A stretch of DNA of 6,994 bases, from positions 1 to 6,994 of the forward strand of contig CAZYER010000059.1 of the NCBI GenBank assembly GCA_964646525.1, in the 5' to 3' direction. Shown here one piece after another: positions 1 to 6,113 of the stretch. Positions within the stretch are counted from its first letter, which is position 1. Each line of letters opens with the position of its first letter. This DNA comes from GCA-002282575 sp964646525 (GTDB lineage: Bacteria; Pseudomonadota; Gammaproteobacteria; Thiomicrospirales; Thiomicrospiraceae). The notes below the pieces were generated by a model. It was given only the letters and a program-made list of their open reading frames with translations, ran no database searches and had not been told where the DNA came from. The position numbers were made by a program, and so were the translations under genes.

Positions 1-29
1 GACTATTTAATAAAAGAGAGATGGGCTAA

Positions 30-392
30 ATGTTGTTACTTAAATTGCATGTGTTATTTGTGCTACTGTCGGGTTTTGGGTTTTTTATGCGTGGGCTTGG
101 GCATCTGAGAGGACAGCCTTGGGTGCATCGCAAATTGGTACGTATTCTGCCGCATGTGGTGGATACGGGATTATTGGTGACGGCGATTGCCTTATTGGTG
201 ACGCTAGAAATTAGCCCTTTAACCGATTGGGTGTTGGCGAAAATCATTGCGCTGATTGCTTACATTGCCTTGGGTGTATTTGCTTTTAGAATTGCCAAAA
301 CGCCAGCACGTAAAGCTGTATTCTGGGGTTTGGCTTTGTTGGTTTTCGCTTATATGTATGGTGTGGCGATTACCAAAAGTGTGACTTGGTAA
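30..392 (+). CDS. SirB2 family small integral membrane protein
   Basis: This is a 120-residue inner-membrane protein with four predicted hydrophobic helices at about residues 3-20, 42-59, 68-86 and 97-115. The stretch R38-x-L-P-H-x-x-D-T-x-L-L (residues 38-49) and the following A-K-I-I-A-L-I-A-Y (70-78) match the pattern known for SirB2 proteins, and the length is normal for the family. The Salmonella name came from an effect on invasion gene expression; the biochemical role remains unknown, so no function is claimed. The start at 30 is supported by a purine-rich GAGAG at 16-20 and by the signature hydrophobic first helix starting straight after it. It lies 10 bases upstream of the Fur-family gene on the same strand, so the two are probably co-transcribed. 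Its promoter would lie left of the window. The family call is fairly sure; a link to metal handling is only by position. Confidence 0.85.
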   Translation: MLLLKLHVLFVLLSGFGFFMRGLGHLRGQPWVHRKLVRILPHVVDTGLLVTAIALLVTLEISPLTDWVLAKIIALIAYIALGVFAFRIAKTPARKAVFWGLALLVFAYMYGVAITKSVTW

Positions 393-402
393 GCAACTCC
401 TT

Positions 403-813
403 ATGTCGATGCAATTGCCCATTCAACAAGCGGAAACACAGATTCGTGCCTTAGGGCATAGAGTGACCAGTGCGCGTGTGATGACACTGGCTTATTTATT
501 GCAGGCGGAAAAACCCGTTACGCACGAGGAGTTGCTGTCGAACCTCAGCTTGCCGATGGACCGGGTGACGCTGTACCGTGTTTTAGACTGGTTGGTACGT
601 CAGCGTTTGGTGCATAAGGTGACCACTGAAGATCGGTTATGGCGTTTCATTGCTGGTGATGGGGGGCGTGTGCATCATCCGCATTTTTATTGTGAAAATA
701 GCGGCAAGCTGATTTGTTTGCCCGAGGTAGAAATCCCAGCTATTCAGTTACCTAAGCGATTTAAGGTTTCGCATGTGGAAGTGATTTTTCACGGTGTGTG
801 CGAAGAGGCATAA
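403..813 (+). CDS. Fur-family metalloregulator, probably Zur-like (zinc uptake repressor), divergent
   Basis: This 136-residue protein has the Fur-family layout. An N-terminal winged helix contains R20-V-T-x-x-R25 and a recognition helix D53-R-V-T-L-Y-R-V-L61. The C-terminal metal-binding half has H91-H-x-H94, E110, H124-x-E126 and H130. Family members bind a dyad operator when metal-loaded and repress uptake genes. The neighbouring outer-membrane protein, ZnuA-like and ZnuB-like genes suggest zinc, but Zur specificity is inferred from context, not from a diagnostic residue. Oddly, the usual two CxxC pairs that hold structural zinc are each half lost: C97-x-x-S100 and C133-x-x-A136 at the very C-terminus; an extra C105 is present. 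The start is uncertain: ATG at 403 and ATG at 409 are both in frame, and neither has a good Shine-Dalgarno sequence. Translation may depend on coupling to the SirB2 gene 10 bases upstream. Confidence 0.85.
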   Translation: MSMQLPIQQAETQIRALGHRVTSARVMTLAYLLQAEKPVTHEELLSNLSLPMDRVTLYRVLDWLVRQRLVHKVTTEDRLWRFIAGDGGRVHHPHFYCENSGKLICLPEVEIPAIQLPKRFKVSHVEVIFHGVCEEA

Positions 814-826
814 CGACTGAATATCG

Positions 827-856
827 ATAGGGGTGCTTGTATGCGCCCTTATTTTT
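827..856 (+). terminator. Rho-independent terminator after the Fur-family gene
   Basis: Fourteen bases after the regulator's stop codon, AGGGGTGC (829-836) can pair with GCGCCCTT (843-850) around a six-base loop TTGTAT. Two pairs are G-T wobbles. A827-T828 extend the stem by pairing with A851-T852. The 3' arm runs directly into a T-rich tract (852-856). This should end the SirB2-regulator transcript and makes the outer-membrane protein gene at 945 a separate transcription unit. It was found by eye and no folding energy was computed. Confidence 0.7.
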
Positions 857-944
857 CGCTACTATATGCAACAAGTAGGCAAAAGCAAATTAGTTATCCT
901 TATAGCTCAGTTGCATTTATGGAAAGTTTAGCGAGAAAAATGAA
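857..944 (+). promoter_or_regulatory. Putative promoter/operator region of the metal-uptake operon
   Basis: The 88 bases between the terminator and the outer-membrane protein gene must hold the promoter of that operon if the terminator is real. The best dyad is AGTTAT (892-897), four spacer bases, ATAGCT (902-907): six paired positions of which one is a T-G mismatch. It resembles the GTTAT-n-ATAAC core of known gammaproteobacterial Zur sites but has the wrong spacing and one changed base. TATAGC at 901-906 could serve as a -10 box, but no convincing -35 lies upstream. A wider inverted repeat, ATGCAAC (866-872) and GTTGCAT (910-916), encloses this site. The assignment to a regulator is inference. 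Confidence 0.35.
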
Positions 945-2465
945 ATGAAAAAAATCAAATTATCTTTAGCCATTGGCTTGTTGGTGGCAGGTTTTAATGT
1001 TTACGCTAGTGATGACTTGTCGGCGCTGAAGACGCAAATTGCGGCGCAGCAGGCACAGTTAGAAAAGATGATGCAGCAAATGCAAGCCTTAGAAACGAAA
1101 GCGCAACAAGTTGAGGCCAAGGTTGCACCGATAGCGACAACGGCTGCTGTCACTGAACAGAAGGCGGCATCCAGCTATCAGGGGAGTCTCGATCAGGCGC
1201 GTGCAGCCAGTCGTAAATTGTCTGATCCAGTGAAAGTGGGTGGCATTAAGCGAAATCCGTTTTCGGGCAGTAACATGAATCCCGATGTTGCAGTCATTCT
1301 TGATGGCAGTTATGTTAATCGTGGTCAGTCTAATAGTGATTACGGTGCTTTAGGCATGCCAGGCTTTTTTCATGGGCTGGGCGGTGCGCACGAAGGTCAT
1401 GCGCACGGCGGTGGCTATAACATGAATAATGGTTTTAACTTGAACTATGGTGAGTTGGTTTTTTCAGCAGCGGTCGATAAGTATTTCGATTTATTTGCCG
1501 TGATTCACGCGGGTGAAGAGGGTGCAGCTTTGGAAGAAGCCTATGCCAATACGCGCAGTCTGCCGTTTAATACCCAATTGAAGTTCGGTAAGTTTTTGTC
1601 AGGCTTTGGTCGTTTGAATGGTCAACACCATCATTATTGGGATTTTGCCGATCAGCCTTTAATTTACCAAGGCGTGTTTGGTTCACACGGTTTGTTAGAG
1701 AAAGGTGTGCAAGCCACTTGGTTAGCACCGACGCGCAATTATTTGTTGTTTGGTGCGGAAGTGTTGCAGGGTGACAATGAGCAAAGCTTTGGTACTAAAG
1801 CGATTAAAGTTAAAGCAGATAAATCAGTGGATGACAAAAGTACAGACTTTGCATCTCAAGTCGATGGCGCTGGGCTAGCCGTTGGTTTTGTTAAAACAGG
1901 GTTTGATATTGGCAAAACGAATTGGATGGCAGGTCTTTCTTATGGCGCGGGAAAAATGCGCTTAGATCATACATCTGATGAGCATGCTCCACACGCTAAA
2001 GCGGGTTCGGTTGCCATTACGGGGCTGGATTTGACAGGTAAGTACTTTTTAGATGCGACGCGTTACCTAATGTGGCAATCAGAGTATATTAAACGTGAAC
2101 TCACAGATGGTCAGGTTGCGACTTATAACCCTAGTAACGTTTTAATAACACCAAAATTGTCGCAAAACCAATCGGGTTATTATTCACAGTTAATTTGGAA
2201 GTTTGCTCCGCAATGGCGCACGGGTCTGCGTTATGATGCGGTAGATCAAAATAGCATCAAAGTCAATGGTGTTGATAAGAACAAGCCTTATGGAGATCGT
2301 AATACGGTGATGGTCGAGTACAATCCGACTGAGTTTTCTCGTATTCGATTACAATATGCACAAAATGGGGCTTTCTTCACAGAAGAGAATGAGCGTAAAC
2401 GCTTTGATGAAATTTTGTTGCAATTTAATATGGCAATCGGTGCTCATGGAGCGCATAGCTTCTAA
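945..2465 (+). CDS. Porin-like outer-membrane protein with histidine-rich segments, putative zinc uptake channel
   Basis: This 506-residue exported protein has a signal peptide (residues 1-21, lysines 2, 3 and 5, hydrophobic core 6-17, cleavage after V-Y-A21). A predicted coiled coil rich in Gln, Ala, Glu and Lys follows (about 25-60), then a linker, then a beta-barrel-like region from about 113 to the end. The barrel has alternating hydrophobic and polar strands, for example G169-E-L-V-F-S, L212-K-F-G-K-F, T454-V-M-V-E-Y and the last strand, and ends in phenylalanine, the usual signal for barrel insertion. Histidines cluster at 143, 149, 152 and 154, at 228-230, at 342, 347 and 350, and at 501 and 504. 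I see no TonB box or plug domain, although relatives next to zinc transporters are often labelled TonB-dependent receptors. It is first in an operon with ZnuA- and ZnuB-like genes, so zinc passage across the outer membrane is the likely role (inference). The Shine-Dalgarno (GCGAG, 931-935) is weak. Confidence 0.75.
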   Translation: MKKIKLSLAIGLLVAGFNVYASDDLSALKTQIAAQQAQLEKMMQQMQALETKAQQVEAKVAPIATTAAVTEQKAASSYQGSLDQARAASRKLSDPVKVGGIKRNPFSGSNMNPDVAVILDGSYVNRGQSNSDYGALGMPGFFHGLGGAHEGHAHGGGYNMNNGFNLNYGELVFSAAVDKYFDLFAVIHAGEEGAALEEAYANTRSLPFNTQLKFGKFLSGFGRLNGQHHHYWDFADQPLIYQGVFGSHGLLEKGVQATWLAPTRNYLLFGAEVLQGDNEQSFGTKAIKVKADKSVDDKSTDFASQVDGAGLAVGFVKTGFDIGKTNWMAGLSYGAGKMRLDHTSDEHAPHAKAGSVAITGLDLTGKYFLDATRYLMWQSEYIKRELTDGQVATYNPSNVLITPKLSQNQSGYYSQLIWKFAPQWRTGLRYDAVDQNSIKVNGVDKNKPYGDRNTVMVEYNPTEFSRIRLQYAQNGAFFTEENERKRFDEILLQFNMAIGAHGAHSF

Positions 2466-2488
2466 AACCTGTTATCCGAGGATATAGG

Positions 2489-3382
2489 ATGAAAAAAAGG
2501 TTTTGGGCGACATTGGTCGCCCTTTTCTGTTATCACGGGTCGGCTTATGCCACGCTGAATGTGGTGGCAACTTATGGCTGGATTGGCGATTTGGTACAGC
2601 AGATTGGTCAAGAGCGTGTTTCAGTAACCGTTTTAGCGCAGGCCAGTTTTGATCCGCATTTTGTGCCGCCGAAACCTTCGTTGGCGGTTAAATTGCGTAA
2701 TGCCGATTTATTGGTCATCAATGGTGGTCAATTAGAAATTGGTTGGTTGCCGCCTGTGCTGCGTCAAGCGGCCAATGCGCGTATTCAACCGAATAGTGAA
2801 GGCTTTTTAGATTTGTCTAGCTTGGTAACGCTTTCTAATCCGCGTCCTCATGCCACGCGTGCCGATGGTGATGTGCATCCCGATGGCAATCCGCATTATG
2901 TGTTTAATCCTGACAATATGGCTGCGTTGGCGTTTGGTGTGGCGCATCAGTTGTGCCATTTAGACAAAGCAGGCTGTGGCTTTTACGAGCAGTCCTTAGC
3001 GCATTTCGATCAGCGTTGGCAAACGGCTATGCAAGTTTGGCAACTCAAGCTTGCCCCCTTGAAAGGTAAGCAATTGGTGCAGTATCACGAAAGTTTCGAT
3101 GATTTAGCCCATTGGTTGGGTATGAGGGTGGTGGCGAATGTCGAGCCAGTTCCTGGTGTGCCACCCAGTGCCAGTCATCTAGAAAAGCTGTTAAAACGGC
3201 TAGCCGATCAACAAGTGGTAATGGTCATTCAAGAGCATTTTCGAGATCGTGAAGCAACAGAGTGGTTAGCCAAGCAGCGTCAAGTTAAGTGGCAGGTGTT
3301 ACCTTCCGATGTGGGGGCGATTGCGCAATCAAAAGACCTGTTCAGTTGGTTTAATGAGATTGTCGATAGGTTAGCCCCATGA
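2489..3382 (+). CDS. ZnuA-like periplasmic metal-binding protein of an ABC transporter (cluster A-I family)
   Basis: This 297-residue protein captures a divalent metal, probably zinc, in the periplasm and delivers it to the permease encoded next. A signal peptide spans residues 1-21 (lysines 2-3, cleavage after S-A-Y-A21). No proper lipobox surrounds C14, so the protein is probably soluble. The family's metal ligands are visible: H57 in F-D-P-H-F, H136 in N-P-H-Y-V-F-N-P, H200 in Y-H-E-S-F-D-D-L, and a late acidic residue, probably D274 in L-P-S-D-V-G-A. Between the first two lies a short acidic, His-containing loop (H121, H130), much smaller than the long His-rich loop of E. coli ZnuA. E220-P-V-P-G-x-x-P-S is the conserved central motif. 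Its start has a good GAGGA (2478-2482). It lies 23 bases after the outer-membrane protein gene, and its stop overlaps the permease start. Manganese or iron is the alternative cargo. Confidence 0.87.
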   Translation: MKKRFWATLVALFCYHGSAYATLNVVATYGWIGDLVQQIGQERVSVTVLAQASFDPHFVPPKPSLAVKLRNADLLVINGGQLEIGWLPPVLRQAANARIQPNSEGFLDLSSLVTLSNPRPHATRADGDVHPDGNPHYVFNPDNMAALAFGVAHQLCHLDKAGCGFYEQSLAHFDQRWQTAMQVWQLKLAPLKGKQLVQYHESFDDLAHWLGMRVVANVEPVPGVPPSASHLEKLLKRLADQQVVMVIQEHFRDREATEWLAKQRQVKWQVLPSDVGAIAQSKDLFSWFNEIVDRLAP

Positions 3383-4125
3383 GTTTATTAGAACTCTTCT
3401 GGCCTGCTTTGCTATTAATGTTGGCTTTATCGCTGCTGCTAGTGCCCTTTGGCGCGGAGGTAGTGAAGCGAGGTGTGATTTTCCTCGATTTAGCAGTGGG
3501 GCAGTGGGCAGCCTTGGGCGCGGCAGTGGCAGTGTTATGGTTGCATGAAGCTGAGTGGGGGCTATGGTTGGGTGCCTTGCTGGGCGCTTTATTGGCAGCT
3601 TCGCTGGTCAGGTTTTTGTCGTTGAAAGCCAGTTCAGTGGCATTGGAAGCACCGATTGGACTTTTGTATGCTTTGGCTTTGTCGGTATTTATGTTGGTGC
3701 AAGCTAATGCCGGCAGTCAACGCGAAGTCATTGCGGCTCTCGTCGCTTATGATGTGCTGTTTATTAGTGCCGAACAAGCACTGTTGAGTTTATTTGTTGC
3801 TGTTTTGGTTGTGGTGTTATGGTTGCGTTGGGCATGGTTGCGTGAGCAGGGCTTTTACTGGATGTTTGCCTTAGTTTGTGCTTTTGCCGTGAAAATGGCG
3901 GGGCTGTTGGTGGTGTTTGCTTTGCTGTTGGCGCCAGCATTAATGGGTTTGCCGTTTAGGTACAAGGCATTATGGTCTAAGTGGTTATTGGCAATTGTGC
4001 TGTCTTGGTTAGGCTTGTTCGTTGCCTTCAGTTTCGACTGGCCTGCGGGTTATACGCTTGTGGCTTTATTGTCGCTGTCGGCTTTGTTGGTTTATGGCTG
4101 GCAGCGCCGTCGTTCGGTAGGTTAG
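3379..4125 (+). CDS. ZnuB-like metal ABC transporter permease
   Basis: This 248-residue, very hydrophobic protein of the ABC-3 permease family has about seven or eight predicted membrane helices. It would form the inner-membrane channel for metal released by the ZnuA-like protein. Family features are F24-G-A-E-V-V-K-R near the first helices, E90-A-P-I-G-L-L-Y-A-L-A in the middle (the probable ATPase-coupling region) and G175-L-L-V-V-F-A-L-L-L-A-P-A in the late helices. The segment D37-L-A-V-G-Q-W-A-A-L-G replaces the A-L-S-H-A-A-L type motif of E. coli ZnuB, so it belongs to a different branch and lacks that histidine. Its ATG overlaps the stop of the binding-protein gene (ATGA), with AGG at 3368-3370 as ribosome site, so the two are translationally coupled. 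No ATP-binding subunit gene follows or precedes it here; the next gene is comM. Confidence 0.87.
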   Translation: MSLLELFWPALLLMLALSLLLVPFGAEVVKRGVIFLDLAVGQWAALGAAVAVLWLHEAEWGLWLGALLGALLAASLVRFLSLKASSVALEAPIGLLYALALSVFMLVQANAGSQREVIAALVAYDVLFISAEQALLSLFVAVLVVVLWLRWAWLREQGFYWMFALVCAFAVKMAGLLVVFALLLAPALMGLPFRYKALWSKWLLAIVLSWLGLFVAFSFDWPAGYTLVALLSLSALLVYGWQRRRSVG

Positions 4126-4185
4126 CGATCACCTTTAATTTTAGGCGTGAATCCGTTACCATGAGGGCATTGCTTAATGGTTCAG

Positions 4186-4192
4186 AAGGAAG
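4186..4192 (+). promoter_or_regulatory. Ribosome binding site choosing the comM start
   Basis: AAGGAAG ends eight bases before the ATG at 4201 and favours that start over the in-frame ATG at 4177, which has no such site. The protein from 4201 begins M-A-H-T-L-A-Q-V-W, matching where ComM/YifB proteins normally start. Confidence 0.7.
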
Positions 4193-4200
4193 CGACAACG

Positions 4201-5721
4201 ATGGCTCATACCTTGGCACAAGTGTGGACGCGTGCGGAATTAGGATTGGCATCGCCTGCAGTGATGGTGGAAGTGCATTTATCGAATGGCTTGCCCAGTT
4301 TAACGCTGGTAGGTTTGCCCGAATCGGCAGTGCGTGAAAGTAAGGATAGGGTGCGTAGTGCTTTGCTATCATCGAGTGCGGATTATCCGACGCGACGCAT
4401 CACCATTAACCTAGCACCAGCCGACTTGCCCAAACAAGGCGGTCGTTATGATTTACCCATTGCCATTGGCTTGTTGGCGGCATCGGGGCAGGTGCCGAGT
4501 GATCGGCTCGCGCAAACCGAATGGGTCGGTGAGTTGGGATTAGATGGCGAGTTACGTCCTGTGGCCGGCATTTTACCCGTTGCGATGGCGGCGAGTGAGT
4601 TGGGACGTACTTTGATTGTACCCAGCGAACAGTTGGCGGTGTGTGCAGTTGTTCCGAATTTGCAGGTGTTAGGGGCTTCTCATTTACGCGAGGTGATGGC
4701 TTTTCTTTCGGGAACTGGCAGTTTACACAGCGCCGACGGTCGAGTCTTAACGCGAGCAAACTTGCCACAGCCTGATTTAATTGAAGTGCGTGGTCAGGCA
4801 ATGGGCAAGCGGGCGTTAGAAATTGCCGCAGCGGGTGGGCATAGTTTATTATTAGTTGGTCCTCCGGGTAGTGGAAAAAGTATGCTGGCAACGCGTATGG
4901 CAGGTATCTTACCTCCCTTGTCGGAAGCGCAGCGCTTAGAGTCGGCGGCGATTCATTCGTTAGCCAGCTTACCCGTAGAGCCGATATTGGCGGGGCAGTT
5001 ACCTTACCAGTCACCCCATCATTCGGCATCGGCGGTTGCCTTAGTGGGAGGGGGTAGTAAACCCCGTCCTGGTGCTATTTCTATCGCCACTCATGGTATT
5101 TTATTTTTAGATGAATTGCCAGAGTTCGACCGTCGTACTTTAGAAATGCTGCGAGAGCCGTTAGAATCGGGGGAAGTGCGCATTGCACGCGCGGCTTATC
5201 AAGCGACTTACCCTGCCAATTTTATGCTGATTGCGGCGATGAATCCCTCTCCGAGCGGTTATTTTGCCGATGATCCTAAATGTCGCTCCACACCAGAGCA
5301 AACAGCACGTTACCTCGGTAAAATTTCGGGACCCTTGTTAGACCGCATCGATTGCCAAGTGGAATTGCCCGCTGTCGAAGTGTCAGCGCTACAACAACTG
5401 CCCGATGGTGAGCCCAGTGCGGTGGTGGCACAACGTGTTGCTCAAGCGAGAAGCTTGGCGCAACAGCGCGGTAAACTCAATGCCAATTTAACGCCGCACG
5501 ACTTGGATCAATTTGCCGCACTCGATGCAGCGGGTAAGAAGCTGCTGGCGCAGGCAATGGAGCGTTTTGGCTTGTCGGCGCGTTCTTATCATCGTATTTT
5601 GCGTGTCGCACGCAGCATTGCGGATTTGGCACAGAGTGAGTCGGTACAAAGCGCCCATTTAGCGGAAGCCTTGAGTTTGCGGGCATTGGAGCGTCGGTTG
5701 CATAAACTCGGTAATCAATGA
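4201..5721 (+). CDS. comM: ComM/YifB family AAA+ ATPase (Mg-chelatase-like), DNA branch migration in transformation
   Basis: This protein has 506 residues, the usual family length. Order of parts: an N-terminal Lon/ChlI-like domain (about 18-140) with V23-E-V-H-L-S-N-G-L-P, L71-A-P-A-D-L-P-K and G110-E-L-G-L-D-G-E-L-R-P; the AAA+ core (about 190-390) with Walker A G220-P-P-G-S-G-K-S227, Walker B L-F-L-D304-E305, a sensor region M347-N-P-S-P-S-G and G377-P-L-L-D-R-I-D; and a C-terminal helical Mg-chelatase domain (about 410-500) with L-S-A-R-S-Y-H-R-I-L-R-V-A-R. In Vibrio cholerae, ComM is a hexameric helicase that drives branch migration when incoming single-stranded DNA recombines with the chromosome; the name Mg chelatase in databases is historical. 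All ATPase motifs look intact. It lies 75 bases after the permease gene, with no clear terminator between them. Its stop (TGA, 5719-5721) comes 11 bases before the DUF423 start, which suggests co-transcription. Confidence 0.93.
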   Translation: MAHTLAQVWTRAELGLASPAVMVEVHLSNGLPSLTLVGLPESAVRESKDRVRSALLSSSADYPTRRITINLAPADLPKQGGRYDLPIAIGLLAASGQVPSDRLAQTEWVGELGLDGELRPVAGILPVAMAASELGRTLIVPSEQLAVCAVVPNLQVLGASHLREVMAFLSGTGSLHSADGRVLTRANLPQPDLIEVRGQAMGKRALEIAAAGGHSLLLVGPPGSGKSMLATRMAGILPPLSEAQRLESAAIHSLASLPVEPILAGQLPYQSPHHSASAVALVGGGSKPRPGAISIATHGILFLDELPEFDRRTLEMLREPLESGEVRIARAAYQATYPANFMLIAAMNPSPSGYFADDPKCRSTPEQTARYLGKISGPLLDRIDCQVELPAVEVSALQQLPDGEPSAVVAQRVAQARSLAQQRGKLNANLTPHDLDQFAALDAAGKKLLAQAMERFGLSARSYHRILRVARSIADLAQSESVQSAHLAEALSLRALERRLHKLGNQ

Positions 5722-5726
5722 AAGGA
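5722..5726 (+). promoter_or_regulatory. Ribosome binding site choosing the DUF423 start
   Basis: AAGGA lies six bases before ATG 5733. An in-frame ATG at 5718 overlaps the comM stop but would leave this site inside the coding region. The family's normal N-terminus also fits 5733 (M-N-H-Y-A-L), so the later start is preferred. Confidence 0.6.
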
Positions 5727-5732
5727 ACATTC

Positions 5733-6113
5733 ATGAATCATTACGCGTTGAGTATGGCTGCTTTTTTGTTGGCGTTAGCGGTGGGGATGGGTGCGTTTGG
5801 CGCTCATGCTTTGGCGAGTTTAGTGGATGCAAAAGCCTTAGCCAATTGGCAGACAGCGGTGCAGTATCATTTTATACATGCGCTGGCGCTGTTGGTGCTA
5901 GCGGTATGGATGCGGCTCGGTGCGCCCAGCTATGTTGTTAAAGTCAGTTGGGGATTGGTGCTGGGTACGTTGCTCTTTTCAGGTAGTTTATACGCCTATG
6001 TCTTAACGGCTTGGAAGCCGCTGGTGTTTTTCACACCCATTGGCGGCAGTGTTTGGTTGTTCACTTGGTTAGTGTTGGCTTGGTTGAGTGCGAAAAGCCG
6101 TCCAAACCACTAA
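5733..6113 (+). CDS. DUF423 family small membrane protein (YgdD-like)
   Basis: This is a 126-residue inner-membrane protein with four predicted helices at about 6-22, 44-60, 70-90 and 98-119. The DUF423 signatures are plain: G20-A-F-G-A-H-A-L27 after the first helix, T41-A-V-Q-Y-H-x-x-H-A-L-A-L-L54, F82-S-G-S-L-Y87 and T101-P-I-G-G105. The family is widespread in bacteria (YgdD in E. coli) and has no firmly established biochemical function, so none is assigned. It follows comM by 11 bases and probably shares its transcript, though the pairing gives no strong functional clue. Its stop TAA (6111-6113) overlaps the stop of the convergent rnt gene, leaving no room for a terminator between them. 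An extended version from ATG 5718 would add five residues. Confidence 0.9.
   Translation: MNHYALSMAAFLLALAVGMGAFGAHALASLVDAKALANWQTAVQYHFIHALALLVLAVWMRLGAPSYVVKVSWGLVLGTLLFSGSLYAYVLTAWKPLVFFTPIGGSVWLFTWLVLAWLSAKSRPNH

Noticed and set aside
837..865. TTGTAT (837-842), 17 bases, TACTAT (860-865) as a promoter for the porin gene.
   Set aside because: The spacing is ideal, but the -35 half matches only three of six consensus bases and is the loop of the terminator hairpin, which explains the site better.
945..2465. Reading the first operon gene as a TonB-dependent receptor.
   Set aside because: At 506 residues it is shorter than typical receptors, and neither a TonB box nor a plug-domain pattern is visible after the signal peptide; a coiled coil stands there instead.
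4177..4200. Eight-residue N-terminal extension of ComM from ATG 4177.
   Set aside because: It has no ribosome site, and the family normally starts at the residue encoded at 4201, which has AAGGAAG eight bases upstream.
4406..5029. A 207-codon open frame on the minus strand inside comM.
   Set aside because: It lies wholly within the intact comM coding region, is proline-rich and of low complexity, and has no family resemblance; it is a shadow of the real gene.
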